A stretch of DNA of 64,000 bases from Sophora flavescens. Taxonomy: Eukaryota > Streptophyta > Magnoliopsida > Fabales > Fabaceae. Numbering within the stretch: position 1 is the stretch's first letter; the number at the start of each line of letters is the position of its first letter. The notes beneath the pieces were generated by a model. That model saw nothing but the letters and a program-made list of their open reading frames with translations. It did not search any database and was not told where the DNA came from. The stretch lies in NCBI GenBank assembly GCA_030762895.1, contig CM061063.1:75761836-75825835 (forward strand), read 5' to 3'. Below, in pieces: positions 41,441-54,034 of this stretch. The position numbers and the translations under genes are program-made.

Positions 41441-43729
41441 AAGGTTACCCTTTTTATTTAAATGGAGTTAAGTGTTACCCTTTTTAAATAATGGGATCAT
41501 GTTCTTTTACCAAATATTAATTATTTAAATATATTTATAATTAAATCAATTAAACAAATTCACTACAATATAGATGTTGAGAAAAGTGGCTAGAACATCA
41601 AGGTTCTAAGAGAAATGTCAAATATTAAAAATAATATGGTAGATAAATATATTTTCTAAAAATTGTTAACAATGACGTGAATAGATGAGAAATAACTCAA
41701 ATATATTCTCAAGAGAGGAGAAAAAATTAATATGATAGATAAACATATTTTTTAAAAATGGTTAACTCACACCGAACAAAGAAGAGAAATAAATCAAAGA
41801 GATTTTTGTGATCGACGGTTCAGACAAAATAATTTGTTAACAAATTTTGTATATGATTCCCCCACACAAAATTAGACCAAGCATATAATCAACAATTATA
41901 TATTTTCTAACGAAATCTTAAAAAATTAGTATATTTCTCGTACATGAAACGGGTGGATACACTAATTTAGGGAAAATTAAAACACGATGTCATGAATCTG
42001 GTAGGTGTACTGGACTTGGAAAATTAACGCAATGGATCTGGTGCACCGAAAAATTAAAACACGATGTCATGTCAAAAATCAAAGGAACAAAATTCGGTCT
42101 GTCTTTAATACTCTTGAAATGGGATTGAGTATCAACTTCTTTAAAATGATGAACGTTGATTTAATAATAATAAAAATCAAAATCAAAATACATGTTTGGT
42201 TTCCGATTGAAAAGCTATATATATATATTGATAAAGTAATTATAGAATTTGTTTTGATTCAAACGTATATTTGGCTGTGATAAACCAAAGTTACGGGAAG
42301 TTGTCCGAAAGATATACACGAAACATTTTCATTAACCCTATTTCGGTCGGAAGTGTAAAGGGTATAATCAGCTAACTGACAGTGTGCACATTCAGTTGTT
42401 ATAGTTAGAGACTGTTAGATCAGTTATGAAATGTTAGTTGAAGCTCTTAGTTGTAGCTCGAGTCTATATAAAGACACTGCAAGAATCAACAATTCAATAC
42501 ACGAGATTATACTCTCATCAATTCAGTTTCTCCCTTCCTTTTGCCTTTCTATTCTTGCTGCCTCTGATACCTTTAGGAAGTAAATTAAAATGAGACCTTC
42601 TATTGCAGCCAAAATTAAGTTCCCATGATGCGGGTTAATGCTGCGATGAACGACTTAGGAGCTTCTAAGATGATTCCAAACCAACATACCTATTCCCACT
42701 CTGCACACTATATATAGAGATGCTTGTGTCCACATTTACGTACCTTAGATGATATATATATATTATGAAAATATGAAAAGATTTGTATATAGCTACATAA
42801 GTATATATAACACTATATTGTGCTTTTGGCACGCATTACCTTTATTATGCGCAGCTAATGCCCGATTGAATCATAACGATCAGGAAGATGATGTTGAGCT
42901 TTTTTTTTTTCTCTAAAACAAATATGATATTCAAAAGCATCACTATAACTACGGACATCCTACCTAAATTGACACCCCAGAAGCTATCAATCATCTGCAA
43001 CATACATACCATGAAATTTATTAAAAAAGGAAAAAAGAATACAAAGAAAGCAAGGGGGACATAAACCAAAACCCTTGCAGCAAAGTTATTTAATGTGGAA
43101 ACAAGAGCAACGATGTGAAGCATATATAGATCCAAATAAGTTCTGTGCTGCAGGATATATTGGGAAATCAGAAATCTCTATTACTTTTTTTGTTGCTTTT
43201 GCTGGCTCAGGCAAAAGATAACTTGGAAAATCCATTTGTCCAAGGTATTTCGGCTATTAATGAGGTAGAGCCGTAGAGCTACTAATACACATATTTTTTT
43301 AAAAAAAATAATAATAATAATAATAACACAAAAAAAGGCATGCAATTCTATATTTGAACACAAAATTGTGATACCATATGCCTTGCCTGACCCCGTGGTT
43401 TTAAAATACCAGGCTCAATAAATGTTAGCGGGGTTTAGTCAAAATTTGTATGTTTATACAATGTCCAAAGACATTTTTTTTGTGTTCAAATAACGGCTTT
43501 GATTTTGCAAGACTTCACGTAAACAACTTGAAGGAGAGAATATTCATAAACGAGGTAGAGAAGTTATTTACAATACAAAGAATACTAGATATATCATTCT
43601 TAAGAAGTTCATAGAATCTTTTTTCCTGTGATCGTGCTAAAAGCAGAGAATATATGCCTACTTATGAACTAATAGCAATATTCTTCAAGGAAAGTATGAG
43701 GATTGAGGAAGCAAAAGCCTCTTTATCCA
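41441..43729. other. Intergenic DNA upstream of the MATH gene
   Basis: Holds minisatellite-like units (41575-41765, related to 60480-61260), a duplicated AAAATTAAAACACGATGTC (41977 and 42050), and at about 42375-42545 a stretch with TCTATATAAAGACAC and many TGTTAG motifs that looks like an LTR promoter relic. A minus-strand ORF at 42845-43135 is hydrophobic but unrecognised and AT-driven. Confidence 0.4.
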
Positions 43730-43737
43730 TATAAATA
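43730..43737 (+). promoter_or_regulatory. TATA box of the MATH gene
   Basis: TATAAATA 46 nt upstream of the start codon at 43776. This leaves room for a very short 5' untranslated region of about 15 nt. Confidence 0.45.
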
Positions 43738-43775
43738 ATAACGATTCTGGTCATATTTCAATTGCCTCGCTTACC

Positions 43776-45886
43776 ATGGATTTCCAAGATGGTTTGTCCC
43801 CTTCCCTTCTTTATTTGACTGTATCTCTTGAAGTCTGTTTGCATGTGTCTCTGTCTGCATATTATTTATTGCATGAACCAACTTTGTGACCAAGTGTAGA
43901 TTCATTGATAATGCTTCTTTAAAGTGAGCGACTGACCGTGTATCAATTACTTAAAGTGTATTAAGATTTTAACACACTTTAACTAATCAAGGTTGAATAT
44001 ATTCTTATTTTATTAATTACTTTATGATCACTTTAAAGGAGCCTAATCCAGATTCAATAAGGCTGTTTAGCAAAGGAATTGACTATTAACACACTCCATT
44101 GAACAAAAACACTTTTTGCTTGTTAACCATGAACAATATTATCAATCATCAATTTTTTTGTTTTTATTTCCAGTAATACTTGTTGAAATGACCTTCATTA
44201 TGCTCGCAATTGCTTGAATAACTAAAACAGTATTATATTTATAGTAATGATTTAATGTCTCAAGAAAGGTTAACTCACAGCAAGCATATATATGCCTTGC
44301 ACAAAAGAATCTGGCCTCTTTTTGCTTATTCTATATGTGATGTGCTTATATTGCAGGCATTTCACGATTTATATCAGATGCTCCACCAGCTCATTACTCA
44401 GTAAAAGTGCAGTTATTTTCACACCTTACAAAGAATTCAATAGAGAGATACGAATCAGGGGAATTTGAAGCTGGAGGCTACAAGTGGTATGCATAATATG
44501 CGTATATATATAAGTTCTTGTTGATAATATCTTCTTAGTAATCACAATTCCATGGATAACAATTTTGGTCTCTACTTCTTCTAACTTATGTAAACATTAC
44601 GTACTGCATTATATTATATATCACCTCACAGGAAATTGGTTCTGTACCCAAATGGAAACAAGAGCAAGAATGTAAAAGACCATATTTCACTGTACTTGGC
44701 CTTGGAGGGAGCAAGTTCACTCCATCCTGATTGGGAAATCTATGTCGAATTTCGATTGTTTTTGCTTGATCAGAACAACGACAACTACTTAGTGGTCCAA
44801 GGTATTTCTTTTAAATTTACTATGTGGGTGAGATAGGAAATAATACACTTTTTTGAGACAGGTGATCTCTATCCATCATGCAAATATCTATCTTGTAAAA
44901 TCTTAAACTATTGATTTTGTAAGCATTAAGACATTTCACTTTATTATTCTAAAAAATGCACCCCTCACTTAAACACTTAAACACCCTCCTTAAAATAGAT
45001 TTTGTGCTGCTTTGATTATTATGTTTGAAACAAGGGGGTCTCTTTTCTCACTGTTACCATGTTTGGAACACTGCATTTGATAATTGATAGATACATTGGG
45101 AAAGGAAAGGAGATTTCACAAAATGAAGGCTGAATGGGGATTTGATCAATTTATTCCTATCAAAGATTTCAATGATGGCTCTAAAGGTTATCTGGTGGAT
45201 GATATGTGTGCATTTGGAGCAGAAGTCTTTGTTTGCAAGGAAAGAAGCAAAGGTAAAGGAGAATCTTTAGTAATGGTGAAGGATGCCATTACTTACAAGC
45301 ACCTCTGGAGGATTGACAACTTATTCTCAAAATTGGAATCAGAATGTTATGTATCTAAACCCTTCAATGCTGGAAACTACAAGTGGTATAACTATAAAGA
45401 ATGAACACTGTCTGTTTTGTTTCTAAATTTATGTTTGTTCATAACATAATATTTTTTGCAGGGTGATAAAACTATATCCTAATGGGAAAGGCATTGGTTT
45501 AGGCAGCTATCTTTCTCTGTACCTGGCCTTAGCTGACCCCACAACCCTTACTCCTGCTTCCAAAATATATACACAGATAACATTAAGGATCCTTGACCAA
45601 AAACAAAGCAACCATTTGTTTGCAAAATGTATAGTTTTGGTTCTCTCAACTTTTATATGGGGTACTAGTGATACAAAATGATAGTTGAATGAATAATAAT
45701 TCAGGGTTATTTCTTTCTCCTATTGCAGTTAATTGCTGGTTTAGTGCCTCAAGACATGAAGATGGTTATGACAGGTTCACTTTGCTTAGTAGTTTCACCA
45801 GTCAATACTGGGGTTATCTGGTGAAGGACAATTGCTTGGTGGAGGCCGAGGTTACAATTCTTGGAGTGGTTGATGCGTTGTCCTGA
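43776..45886 (+). CDS. Double-MATH (TRAF-like) domain protein, six exons
   Basis: Exons 43776-43791, 44357-44486, 44632-44801, 45091-45385, 45462-45628 and 45729-45886 join to 936 nt (311 aa) without stops, all with GT-AG borders. The protein is two MATH/TRAF-C-like domains (about residues 5-140 and 155-308), each with YKW followed by a LYPNG motif, LYLAL and GYLVDD/GYLVKD. Plant proteins of this type are usually adaptors for ubiquitin ligases or deubiquitinases; no BTB, coiled coil or protease is attached here. The YKW intron falls at the same codon and phase (TG|G) in both domains, so the gene arose by internal duplication. It would be soluble. Neighbours are transposons only. Confidence 0.85.
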
Positions 45887-46647
45887 GTATACATAATTGA
45901 CAAATGCTGTCACAGTGAAGTATTTGGTATACATCCATATACATAGAAACACAAACACACACCAATGCTGGTATTTGGTGTGAAAAGACAACATTTCAAG
46001 TTGTGTATGTAAATATATGTATTATAAAAATCTACCCAAAATAAAATAAAATTATATGTATTATAAATGGACATTGGTATCTTAACTCTTCCATTATAAC
46101 ATATAAATATTAGATACAGCTCTGGGCTTAAGAAAGGGGTCAACAATATTGTAGGCCTAAAGTTAAATTTAAAATGAAGGTTATTAAAATTAACAAAAAC
46201 AATTTTATTGGGATTTTTTTTTTTTGTTGAAAAAATTTGTTGGGATTTTATTATTCAAGTTTTTGGAAATATAATTTTCTTAAATACATTTTTAGGCTTA
46301 ATCAACTTTTTAGTCCCTATAAATATAGACATTTTGGGTTTTGCTCTCTATCTTTTTTTCGTTAGCTTTTAGTCCTTTTAACTTTTAAAATTTTAGAATT
46401 AGTCCCTAACGTTAAAAGGTATCGTTAAGTGCTGACGTGATTAATAGATTGCCACATCAGCTCTGCCACGTCACATTAAATATAATTTTTTAATGACACA
46501 TCACATTAAAAATTATAAAAAATTGGATTTGTTCCCTATATTTTTCCCCCCTTAGGTTTTGGTCCCTATAAGTTCAAAAACATTTGAGTTGGTCCTTAAA
46601 GATATCAGTGCATCAAGATAGAGAGAGTATAAGAGAGAATAGGAAAG
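45887..46647. other. Intergenic, MITE-like tract
   Basis: 46290-46610 begins GGCTTAATCAACTTTTTAGT and carries repeated RGTCCCTA motifs, the style of a common legume fold-back MITE, but the opposite end is not clear. No gene. Confidence 0.45.
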
Positions 46648-46762
46648 TGTAAGGAGTGATTGAAGTGTTGTAATGAATTATCTCAATAATGAGTCCAAGT
46701 TATACTTTCAGTATATATGCACAAGATGTAATAGCTTATGCAACAGCTTAACAGATCTTACA
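46648..46762 (-). repeat. 3' LTR of a copia element, about 115 bp
   Basis: Read on the minus strand it starts TGTAAGATC directly after a polypurine tract (TTTGCAGGGGG, 46763-46773) and ends CTCCTTACA, with TGTAAG/CTTACA inverted ends. It directly follows the copia reading frame, which supports the assignment. It is short for a copia LTR. Confidence 0.6.
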
Positions 46763-46872
46763 CCCCCTGCAAACTCAAGGGTGTGGTGTTTAACACCTTG
46801 AGTTTGGCCTTACATTTCTCAAATATAGAGTGTGTCACTGGTTTTGTAAGGATGTGAGCAGTTTGTTCAGTA
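46763..46872 (-). pseudogene. Copia RNase H C terminus, cut off by CACTA-2
   Basis: The minus strand encodes TEQTAHILTKPVTHSIFEKC and a short tail before the polypurine tract. It is the direct continuation of the frame that ends HHIPS at 56062 across CACTA-2, with one GTA target duplication. It belongs to the Ty1/copia Pol C terminus. Confidence 0.85.
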
Positions 46873-46889
46873 CACTACAAAAAAACAAC

Positions 46890-47255
46890 TGTTTAGCGAC
46901 CGTAATATTCGATCGCTAAACAGTGTAAATCGGTCGCTATTTAATTTAGCGACCGATTAAGGGTGGTGGCTGAATACCTGGTCGCTAAGGTTTTAGAGAC
47001 CGAAATAATATTTCGGTCGCTAATTGGCGACCGAATTTTCAGTCGCTAAATAATAATAAACGGTCGCTATTAGGTTGGTCACATTTTTTGGGTAACCATT
47101 TCTAGCGACCGATAATCGGTTGCTAGCTTGGTCGCTAATTTTGGTTATTGTTAACCTATATTAGCGACAGATTTTCGGTCGCTATACCTCATCTGTAAAT
47201 GTTAAATAAAGTTTAGCGACCGAATTATTGGTTTCTAATTCGGTCGCTAAACTGG
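46890..47255. repeat. 3' subterminal repeats of CACTA-2
   Basis: Array of AGCGACCGA / TCGGTCGCT motifs in both orientations, colinear in reverse with 14190-14575 of CACTA-1. Confidence 0.85.
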
Positions 47256-47451
47256 TTTTTTTTTTAATTTTAATTTTAATTTTTAAAATAAATTTTTTTT
47301 CTAATTTTCTTTAAACGTTAGAAAAATTACTAATAAAACACACCAAATTACTTATGAAATATACAATCATAAAAAATAATATATATATATAAAAAGAATA
47401 ATCCAAAATGTCGTACAAGAATCGTTTAAACTCAAAAAAATGGGAAAAAAA

Positions 47452-49231
47452 TCAGTCATGATGAGGGGGAGATGGAGGAATCCAATCATCCTCAGCGTCC
47501 GTACCACCAACGTCTGCTAGCTGATCGTCCTCTGCAGATAGACGACATCGTGGCTGGCGGCGGAACCGGAGGAGCGGCAGCAGCGCACAACCGTCGAGCA
47601 TCATCTCGAGCAATCGAGTCTGGATCCTCATCCGCTCCAACACCAGCCGCGATGAGACCGGCCCTCGCTCGATGCTCGCTCCGCATCGATTCTTGGTGTG
47701 CCTCGAGTCAATCGTGCAACTGCCGTTCGCCATCTGCTGCTCTCTCTCACTCTTCTCCCGAAGCTCTGCGTTCAGCTGCGTGATGGTGTCCTGCATTTGG
47801 TGGAACTGCTCCTGAGGGACGGTATCGGCGCAGGAAGGAGCAGGCGTGCCGGACGATGAAGCGATAAACTCGCCTCCCAGGTGTCCGAGGCCATACACGT
47901 GCCCCTTCTTGTTCCTGCCCCCGACGACCTCCAAATAAATGGCATTTTCGTCGACGGAGACAGGAGAGCAGGACCCATCACCAGTCAAAGCCTCATCTTG
48001 TGACTGTGAGGCACGTGATATGACATCGTCCTTCTTCTCGTTGAAGCCCACCTACAAAGCATAGTTGAAGAGATTTAGTTAAAATTATATCCAATATTAA
48101 CAAATCATTTATAATAAATTACAAGTAAACACTAAATTATTTTTTTGCTTACAGCATAGTTACGGGCCTTGTCGTTGACCCATGTCCCCGACTTCAACTT
48201 CTTCGTCCTCTCCACCAACTCCATAGCAGTCGGGGCCCACTGTTTCTGTGCTTTCTGCACAGAAAAATATAATATTAAATTCATAAGAATAATTAAAAAT
48301 GAAAACTAATTAATTAAATAGTATATTAAGTCAAAAGTTTAATGTATTACCAGCTCGTCGTAGTGGGCGGCGGCTTATTTAGACCCACCGGTCCAAGCAC
48401 ATGCGCCACCATCAGAAGCTCGATTACGCCGAGCTGTGACCTGGATCTCCTGGAACTTCTCAGTAGCCCAATATTGGTCCAGCTGCCTCCTGATCTCAGG
48501 ATCCACCCACCTCCCCTTATTTTGACCCTTCCTCAGCTTGTTCGTCAGATTCTTCATGACCAGTGAGCCTTTATGCTCAAATATGTCCCTGACGAGAGCC
48601 TCTAAAGCTAAGTCTCACCTATACTCTTTCTGCAACTTACAGTTATTAGGAAATTCGTGTGTACATATATATAATGTAAATTTAATTTAAATAACTTAAT
48701 AAATTGTTACCTTAAACTCTAGAAACAACTAATCCCTATGGTCCAGTGGGATGGCCTTCCATGTAGGCCATGGACCATCAAACTTGCGTCGCAGGATCTT
48801 CGATATCGAATCAGAAGGGCCCTTCGCGGGCAGAAAGCTGCAGCAAAATTAGAGCATTAATAAATAGCTACTATATAAATTAAAAAAACAAGTAAATAGA
48901 AATTAACGATACTTTATATATATTAAAAAATTAAATTAGCATACTCGTTATCCCCTTTGGGGATAAGAAGAATCCTCCTGTCGGATGGACCGCGACTCTC
49001 CTGTCCCGATGATGATGATGGTCCTGTCGTCGTAGGTGTGGATGATGAGGGTGCAGCCTATGTCCCGACCACATGAGTCTGGGTGGGGGGTGCAACTCCA
49101 TCACCCTGAGGTATCCCGTCCACAGAGGTGCTGGTAGGGTGGTCTCGATCTGAAGGCTGTGGGTCGGCCGGGGAAGGGACTCTCGCAGGACGACCTCCAC
49201 GACAACCCCTACCTCTAGAGGAATCTGCCAT
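47452..49231 (-). pseudogene. TNPA-like gene (Ptta/En-Spm), five exons, CACTA-2
   Basis: Minus-strand exons 49231-48945, 48837-48711, 48629-48351, 48254-48153 and 48051-47452 match those of CACTA-1. The protein starts MADSSRGRGCRGG and has the transposase_24-type core and a coiled-coil Gln/Glu tail (QEQFHQMQDTITQLNAELRE). Lesions: TAG for Trp near 49069 and TAA after GGSK near 48375. The different stops in the two elements show independent decay. Confidence 0.8.
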
Positions 49232-49344
49232 CTGTGAAAAAAAAAATGAAAAGATGATTACACAACAGTGTAAATAATACAAAAATAAATTACCTAATAA
49301 GTAGAATGACATTTACACAATGAATTAAGACATAAATAAATTAC

Positions 49345-52300
49345 CTAAGTAGAATCTCCGTCACTAAATTCACCCTCACTCTCATCAGTATCACTTGATC
49401 GGAATGTACCTTCGCTAGATGCGTCCAACTCGGATTGATCCATTAACTCTCTTTCAACTTCTTCCCCATTTCCGGAAATGTCCGCCAGAGAATTAACAAT
49501 AATGTCCGGCGTAATTTGCAACGGTACGTGGGGTCTTGGAAACTCATCATCTTGGTACGGAGCATCTTTTTTCAGGCTGGTTGATTACATTATCGTAATT
49601 ATCTTGCGAGCCTTTATCTTAATAACACCCAACCAGCCATGATGTCCTTTGGGATATGGCGAGTAATAAACCCCGCTCACTGTTGTGAAAAAATGAATGG
49701 GTCATACGCCTTATTATACCTTCGAGACAGCCTAACTTGAACAATACCATAATTTTTATCTATTTTTGTCCCTACGTCAAGAGTAGGATCAAACCAATCA
49801 CACTTGAAGATAACTAACTTCATCACAGGGAAACCGGTATAATCGAGTTCAAGGATGTCAGTTAGAACCCCATAGAAATCATCCTCTACATTGCCATCAG
49901 TGGCTCGCACACAAACATCATAGTTGCACGTCTGCATTCCTTCATTCCATGTTTTTGTGTTAAATTTATATCCATTTACAATATAAGTATTCCATGATGT
50001 AACCCATATGTTAGGCCCCCATGCCAAATTTGTCAACAATGGATTTTGAACATTGTTTTCTGGATCTAGTACCTAAAAAATCAAATATTATATTATTCTT
50101 ATACATGCTATATATTTAAGGAGATAAAATGTATTTCAACAAATGAAGGTGCTTAACCTACGTATTTACTGAACCACGTAGCAAAGTGAGAAGTAATTTC
50201 TCGATCAACCTGATCGTTTGAAATGTCAGGTTGGAGATCCCTTAGAAAATTGTCGTACATCCTACATATGGGAGATTAACAGCAGGACGAATAATAATCA
50301 TAAATGTCAATTGAACTTATAAATGACATTGTAGAAACTTACTCTAAATATGGCGCGACCTCTTCACAATTTTGAAGGATATACAGATGAGCGGCATTAA
50401 TGTCACGCTGCTCCAAGAAATATCCTTTTGATTTGCCACTAAATCTGCCCGGATAGTTGAATATTGATATAGGAGGACTGATTGAACTTCCTTCGCCCGA
50501 ATCAACGTTTCTAGGCATCCTTGTCCTTCTCGTGTTAACTTCGTCCGGATAGAAATAAGAGGCAAAAGTGGAAGTCTCCTCTACTAAGTATGCTTCACAA
50601 ATGGAACCCTCCACTCGTGCCTTGTTCTTGACTTTGTGTTTAAGGGAGTGCAGGAACCTATTACAGAGGGATACATACAAATAATTACTAGTTTTAGGGA
50701 AGCTAAACTACGCTCTTGTGTTCGTGAATTTCATATGTATTAAGTAAAATAGGTGATGTTGTTTACCTCTCAAATGGATACATCCAGCGGTATTGGACTG
50801 GGCCACCAACTCTTGCTTCGTACGGTAGATGAAATGGCAGGTGTTCCATGGAATCAAAGAAACTCGACGGGAAGATTTGCTCCAGCTTACATAACAAAAC
50901 GGGTATCTTGACTTCCATATCCTTTAATTGATTCACATTTAGTGTTGTTGATGTAAGCTCCCTGAAAAAGTGGCTAAGCTCAACAAATGGGTTCCAAATT
51001 TGCTTCGGTAATGCGTCGAACGCAATTGGAAGCAACCGTTGCATGAACACGTGGCAATCATGACTCTTCATTCCATGTAACTTTGCTTCCTTAATGTCAA
51101 CACATCTACCCAGATTGGAAGCATACCCATCTGGTAAATTTAGTTCTTTAACCCACTTACAGACGGCCACTTTATGTGCTTTGCTTAGTGTATAACTTGC
51201 CTTCGGTTTGATAAGTCTGCCACGACCACCGTCCTGCAACTCAAGCTCCTTCCGATTACAAATGTCAGCCAGGTCCAATCGGGCTTTATTTGTATCCTTT
51301 GTCCTCCCCTTGATGTCCATCACAGTGTCAAACACATTCAAAAACACATTCCTCTCAGTATGCATGACATCAATGTTGTGACGGAGTAGCTGCGTCCTCC
51401 AATACAGCAACCTCCAAAATATACTTTGTTTTGTCCAATTATGGTTGACGCCATAATCAGGAATATGTTCTCCTTGGGTTTCATGGACGAGCGGTAAGTA
51501 CTATACTATGCGCCATACATTAGGACCAGTCAAACGTGGTGGAGGCGGTGTTGTCTCCGCACAACGCTTCTTGAATGCATTCTTGTTCAGCCTATAAGGA
51601 TGATCTTCTGGAAGGAATTGACGATGACAATCAAAATATGAGATCTTTCGACTATTTTTAAGCGTGAATGCCTTCGATCGCTCCATACATATTGGGCATC
51701 CGAGCTTCCCCGCGGTCATCCAACCCGACATCATCCCATAAGCAGGAAAGTTGTTGATCGTCCACATTAAAGATGCTTTCATGATGAAATTCTGCCTCAA
51801 AGATACGTCATATGTCAACACACCATCATTCCACAGCATCGTCAACTCATCTATCAGCGGTTGCAAGTACACATCAATCTTACCTTTTGGATTAGACGGA
51901 CCCGGAATTATGACTGTTAGGAACATAAACTCCCGCTTCATGCACATCCCCGGGGGAAGATTGTACGGAGTCAGGATAACCGGCCAACAAGAGTATACAT
52001 TTCCAGACTGCCCAAAAGGATTAAATCCATCAGTAGATAACCCCAATCGGACATTGCGAGGGTCCTGCGAAAATGCCATATGAACCCTATCAAAATGCTT
52101 CCAAGCTTCTCCATCAGATGGATGACACAAGATATCTTGCTCCCTCTCATGCTCACTATGCCACCTCATGTGAGCTGCAGTGGCCATCGAAGAGTACAAT
52201 CTTGTAAGTCTTGGCACGAGCGGAAAGTACCACATCTTTTTTAGCGACCTCTTCTTCTCAATGCCCATCCTAGTGGTTGTCTTATACCGATCCGCACCAC

Positions 52301-53081
52301 AAAATCGACAACATGTTCTGCTTTCCGCTGAATCATCCTTATAGTACAACATACATCCATTCGGGCAACAATCAATTTTCAAACACCCCAGACCCAAATT
52401 TTCCATAGACTTCTTAGCATGATAAAAACTAGTAGGCATCCGATTGTCTTCTGGCAACGCCTTGGACCTTGACCTGGTGAGGCGATTAAAACAGCCTTCT
52501 TGCATATTGTAGTCATATTTGATACTCAACCATTCCATGCACATCGACAACTCCGTGTACACCCGACATCCTTCCCACAATGGAGATCTTGCAGCACTCG
52601 GCATATCATAGAATCTTTGAGCTTCGGGATTCGGATTCTCCTCTATGCATTGGGAACCCATTCCACCATCTTCTCCCCCATCTTCTTCTAGTACAACACC
52701 AACCGATGGTCCAGCATGATCCATTATCATCTGCTCGTATGGATTCAATTCTTCCCTCCTGTCACCGCTTCCATAGTACGAACCTTCAACCACAATCGGG
52801 TTTAAGTCAGGCAACGTCTCACCATGGTTACTCCACTAATAGTAATCAGGCATGAAGCCCTTCTCATAAAGATCGGCTACAACTCCATCCACGCTTTTGA
52901 AAGATTGACACTTGCATCTTTTGTAAGGACACCTCAATTGATCACCGCCCAGCCGTATAAATCTCTCCTGGCTAACAACAAACTCTATAAACTCACCCAC
53001 TCCAACTCTATACTCTTACCTAAGAAGTTTATTCCGATCCAACCTACGATACATCCATTTCCGATTCTCCGGAATATCCAT
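49345..53081 (-). pseudogene. TNPD transposase of CACTA-2
   Basis: Starts at ATG 53081. In order: transposase-associated region (CPYKRCKC), tnp2 domain (MRWHSEHER, STDGFNPFG, GCPICMER), DUF4218-type part (MHTERNVF, SHDCHVFMQRLLPIA, YRWMYPFER) in 51410-50763, a further exon at 50680-50339, a DUF4216-type part (KCDWFDP) in 50039-49677, and an acidic C terminus ending at 49345. Stops within the first 170 codons (TAA near 53020, TAG near 52838) and near 51500 make it defective. Confidence 0.85.
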
Positions 53082-53159
53082 TGCTGGCAATTAAATAGCC
53101 TGACCAATCCTACAATAACACTTATATATTACGGTGCATTCCAATAACTTCATCAATCT

Positions 53160-53550
53160 CATTCTTATGACAAGGTATGAACCTATCCCATTCGAGAAGA
53201 AACCTTTGCCACACTCGGCTACTAATAGTTATTCCCATATTCAAATACCTTATACTTGACAAAATTTTGGTAGCATTTCCCATCGGTCTCCAAGTTACAC
53301 GACTCGAGCATGGTCAGAATCACCGCGATCAAGTATGCACCAAGAGAACAAAAGGAAATGCATCAGATCGAGATTTCAACAAGTATATAAGGCATTTCAA
53401 CATTGAAATGACTATTGTACGAGTGTGAAAAAGGTTTTTTCCCAAACTGTCCCACTTGGACAATTCAAGATTCAATACAATGAGCATGCATACCTTGATA
53501 AGTTACGCATGCTCATTAATATTGAATCTCAAATAGGAAACTAAGGCTTT
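53160..53550 (-). promoter_or_regulatory. Conserved transposase leader, CACTA-2 version
   Basis: Minus-strand equivalent of 10835-11225, with the stem-loop at 53469-53528 nearly identical in sequence, and the TTGAATTGTCCAA and GGGAAATGCTACCAAAATTT blocks (two changes from CACTA-1). It lies about 80-470 nt upstream of the transposase start. Confidence 0.65.
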
Positions 53551-53669
53551 CGTAAATTAATTATTACCTCTAACAGAAAATAAAACCATTAACCTATAAA
53601 TATTGCAACATTGTTGAGCTTATATAAATTGCAGCGTAAATCAATACAAACTTAGATTAAATATTGTAG

Positions 53670-53910
53670 CAAACATCCTATTGAGCTCCGCTCTCCACTA
53701 ACAAGTAGCAGTTAATTGTCAAACACATGCATAATTTCTAAATTATCTGCACACAACCAGCATCCCGCCTTTCGGACAGGATCACATCCTATTGAGCTCC
53801 GCTCTCCACCAACAAACAACACATATTGACAAACACATGCATAAACATTAAATTATCAGCATACAATCAGACAAGATCACATCCTATTGAGCCCCGCTCT
53901 CCACTAACAA
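53670..53910 (-). repeat. Triplicated leader repeat in CACTA-2
   Basis: Three copies of CATCCTATTGAGCTCCGCTC (minus-strand core AGCTCAATAGGATG), one with AGCCCC. It is the same arrangement as 10465-10715 in CACTA-1. Confidence 0.75.
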
Positions 53911-54034
53911 ACAAATCACTATTCTATATATACAGAATCCAATACAACTATTTATAAGACTAGAAACACATAAATTAATATAAAATATAATCAACAATAT
54001 ACAGTTACAAATTTAGAACAACTTGCAACTTCCC

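Noticed and set aside
42375..42545. LTR-like promoter stretch with TCTATATAAAG
   Set aside because: No matching TG...CA ends or target duplication could be paired, so it is noted only as intergenic.
42845..43135. Hydrophobic 96-aa minus-strand ORF
   Set aside because: Composition follows AT-rich DNA. No domain, no splice context and no neighbouring exon recognised.
45910..46146. Minus-strand ORF after the MATH gene
   Set aside because: Overlaps the gene's probable 3' untranslated region and has no features.
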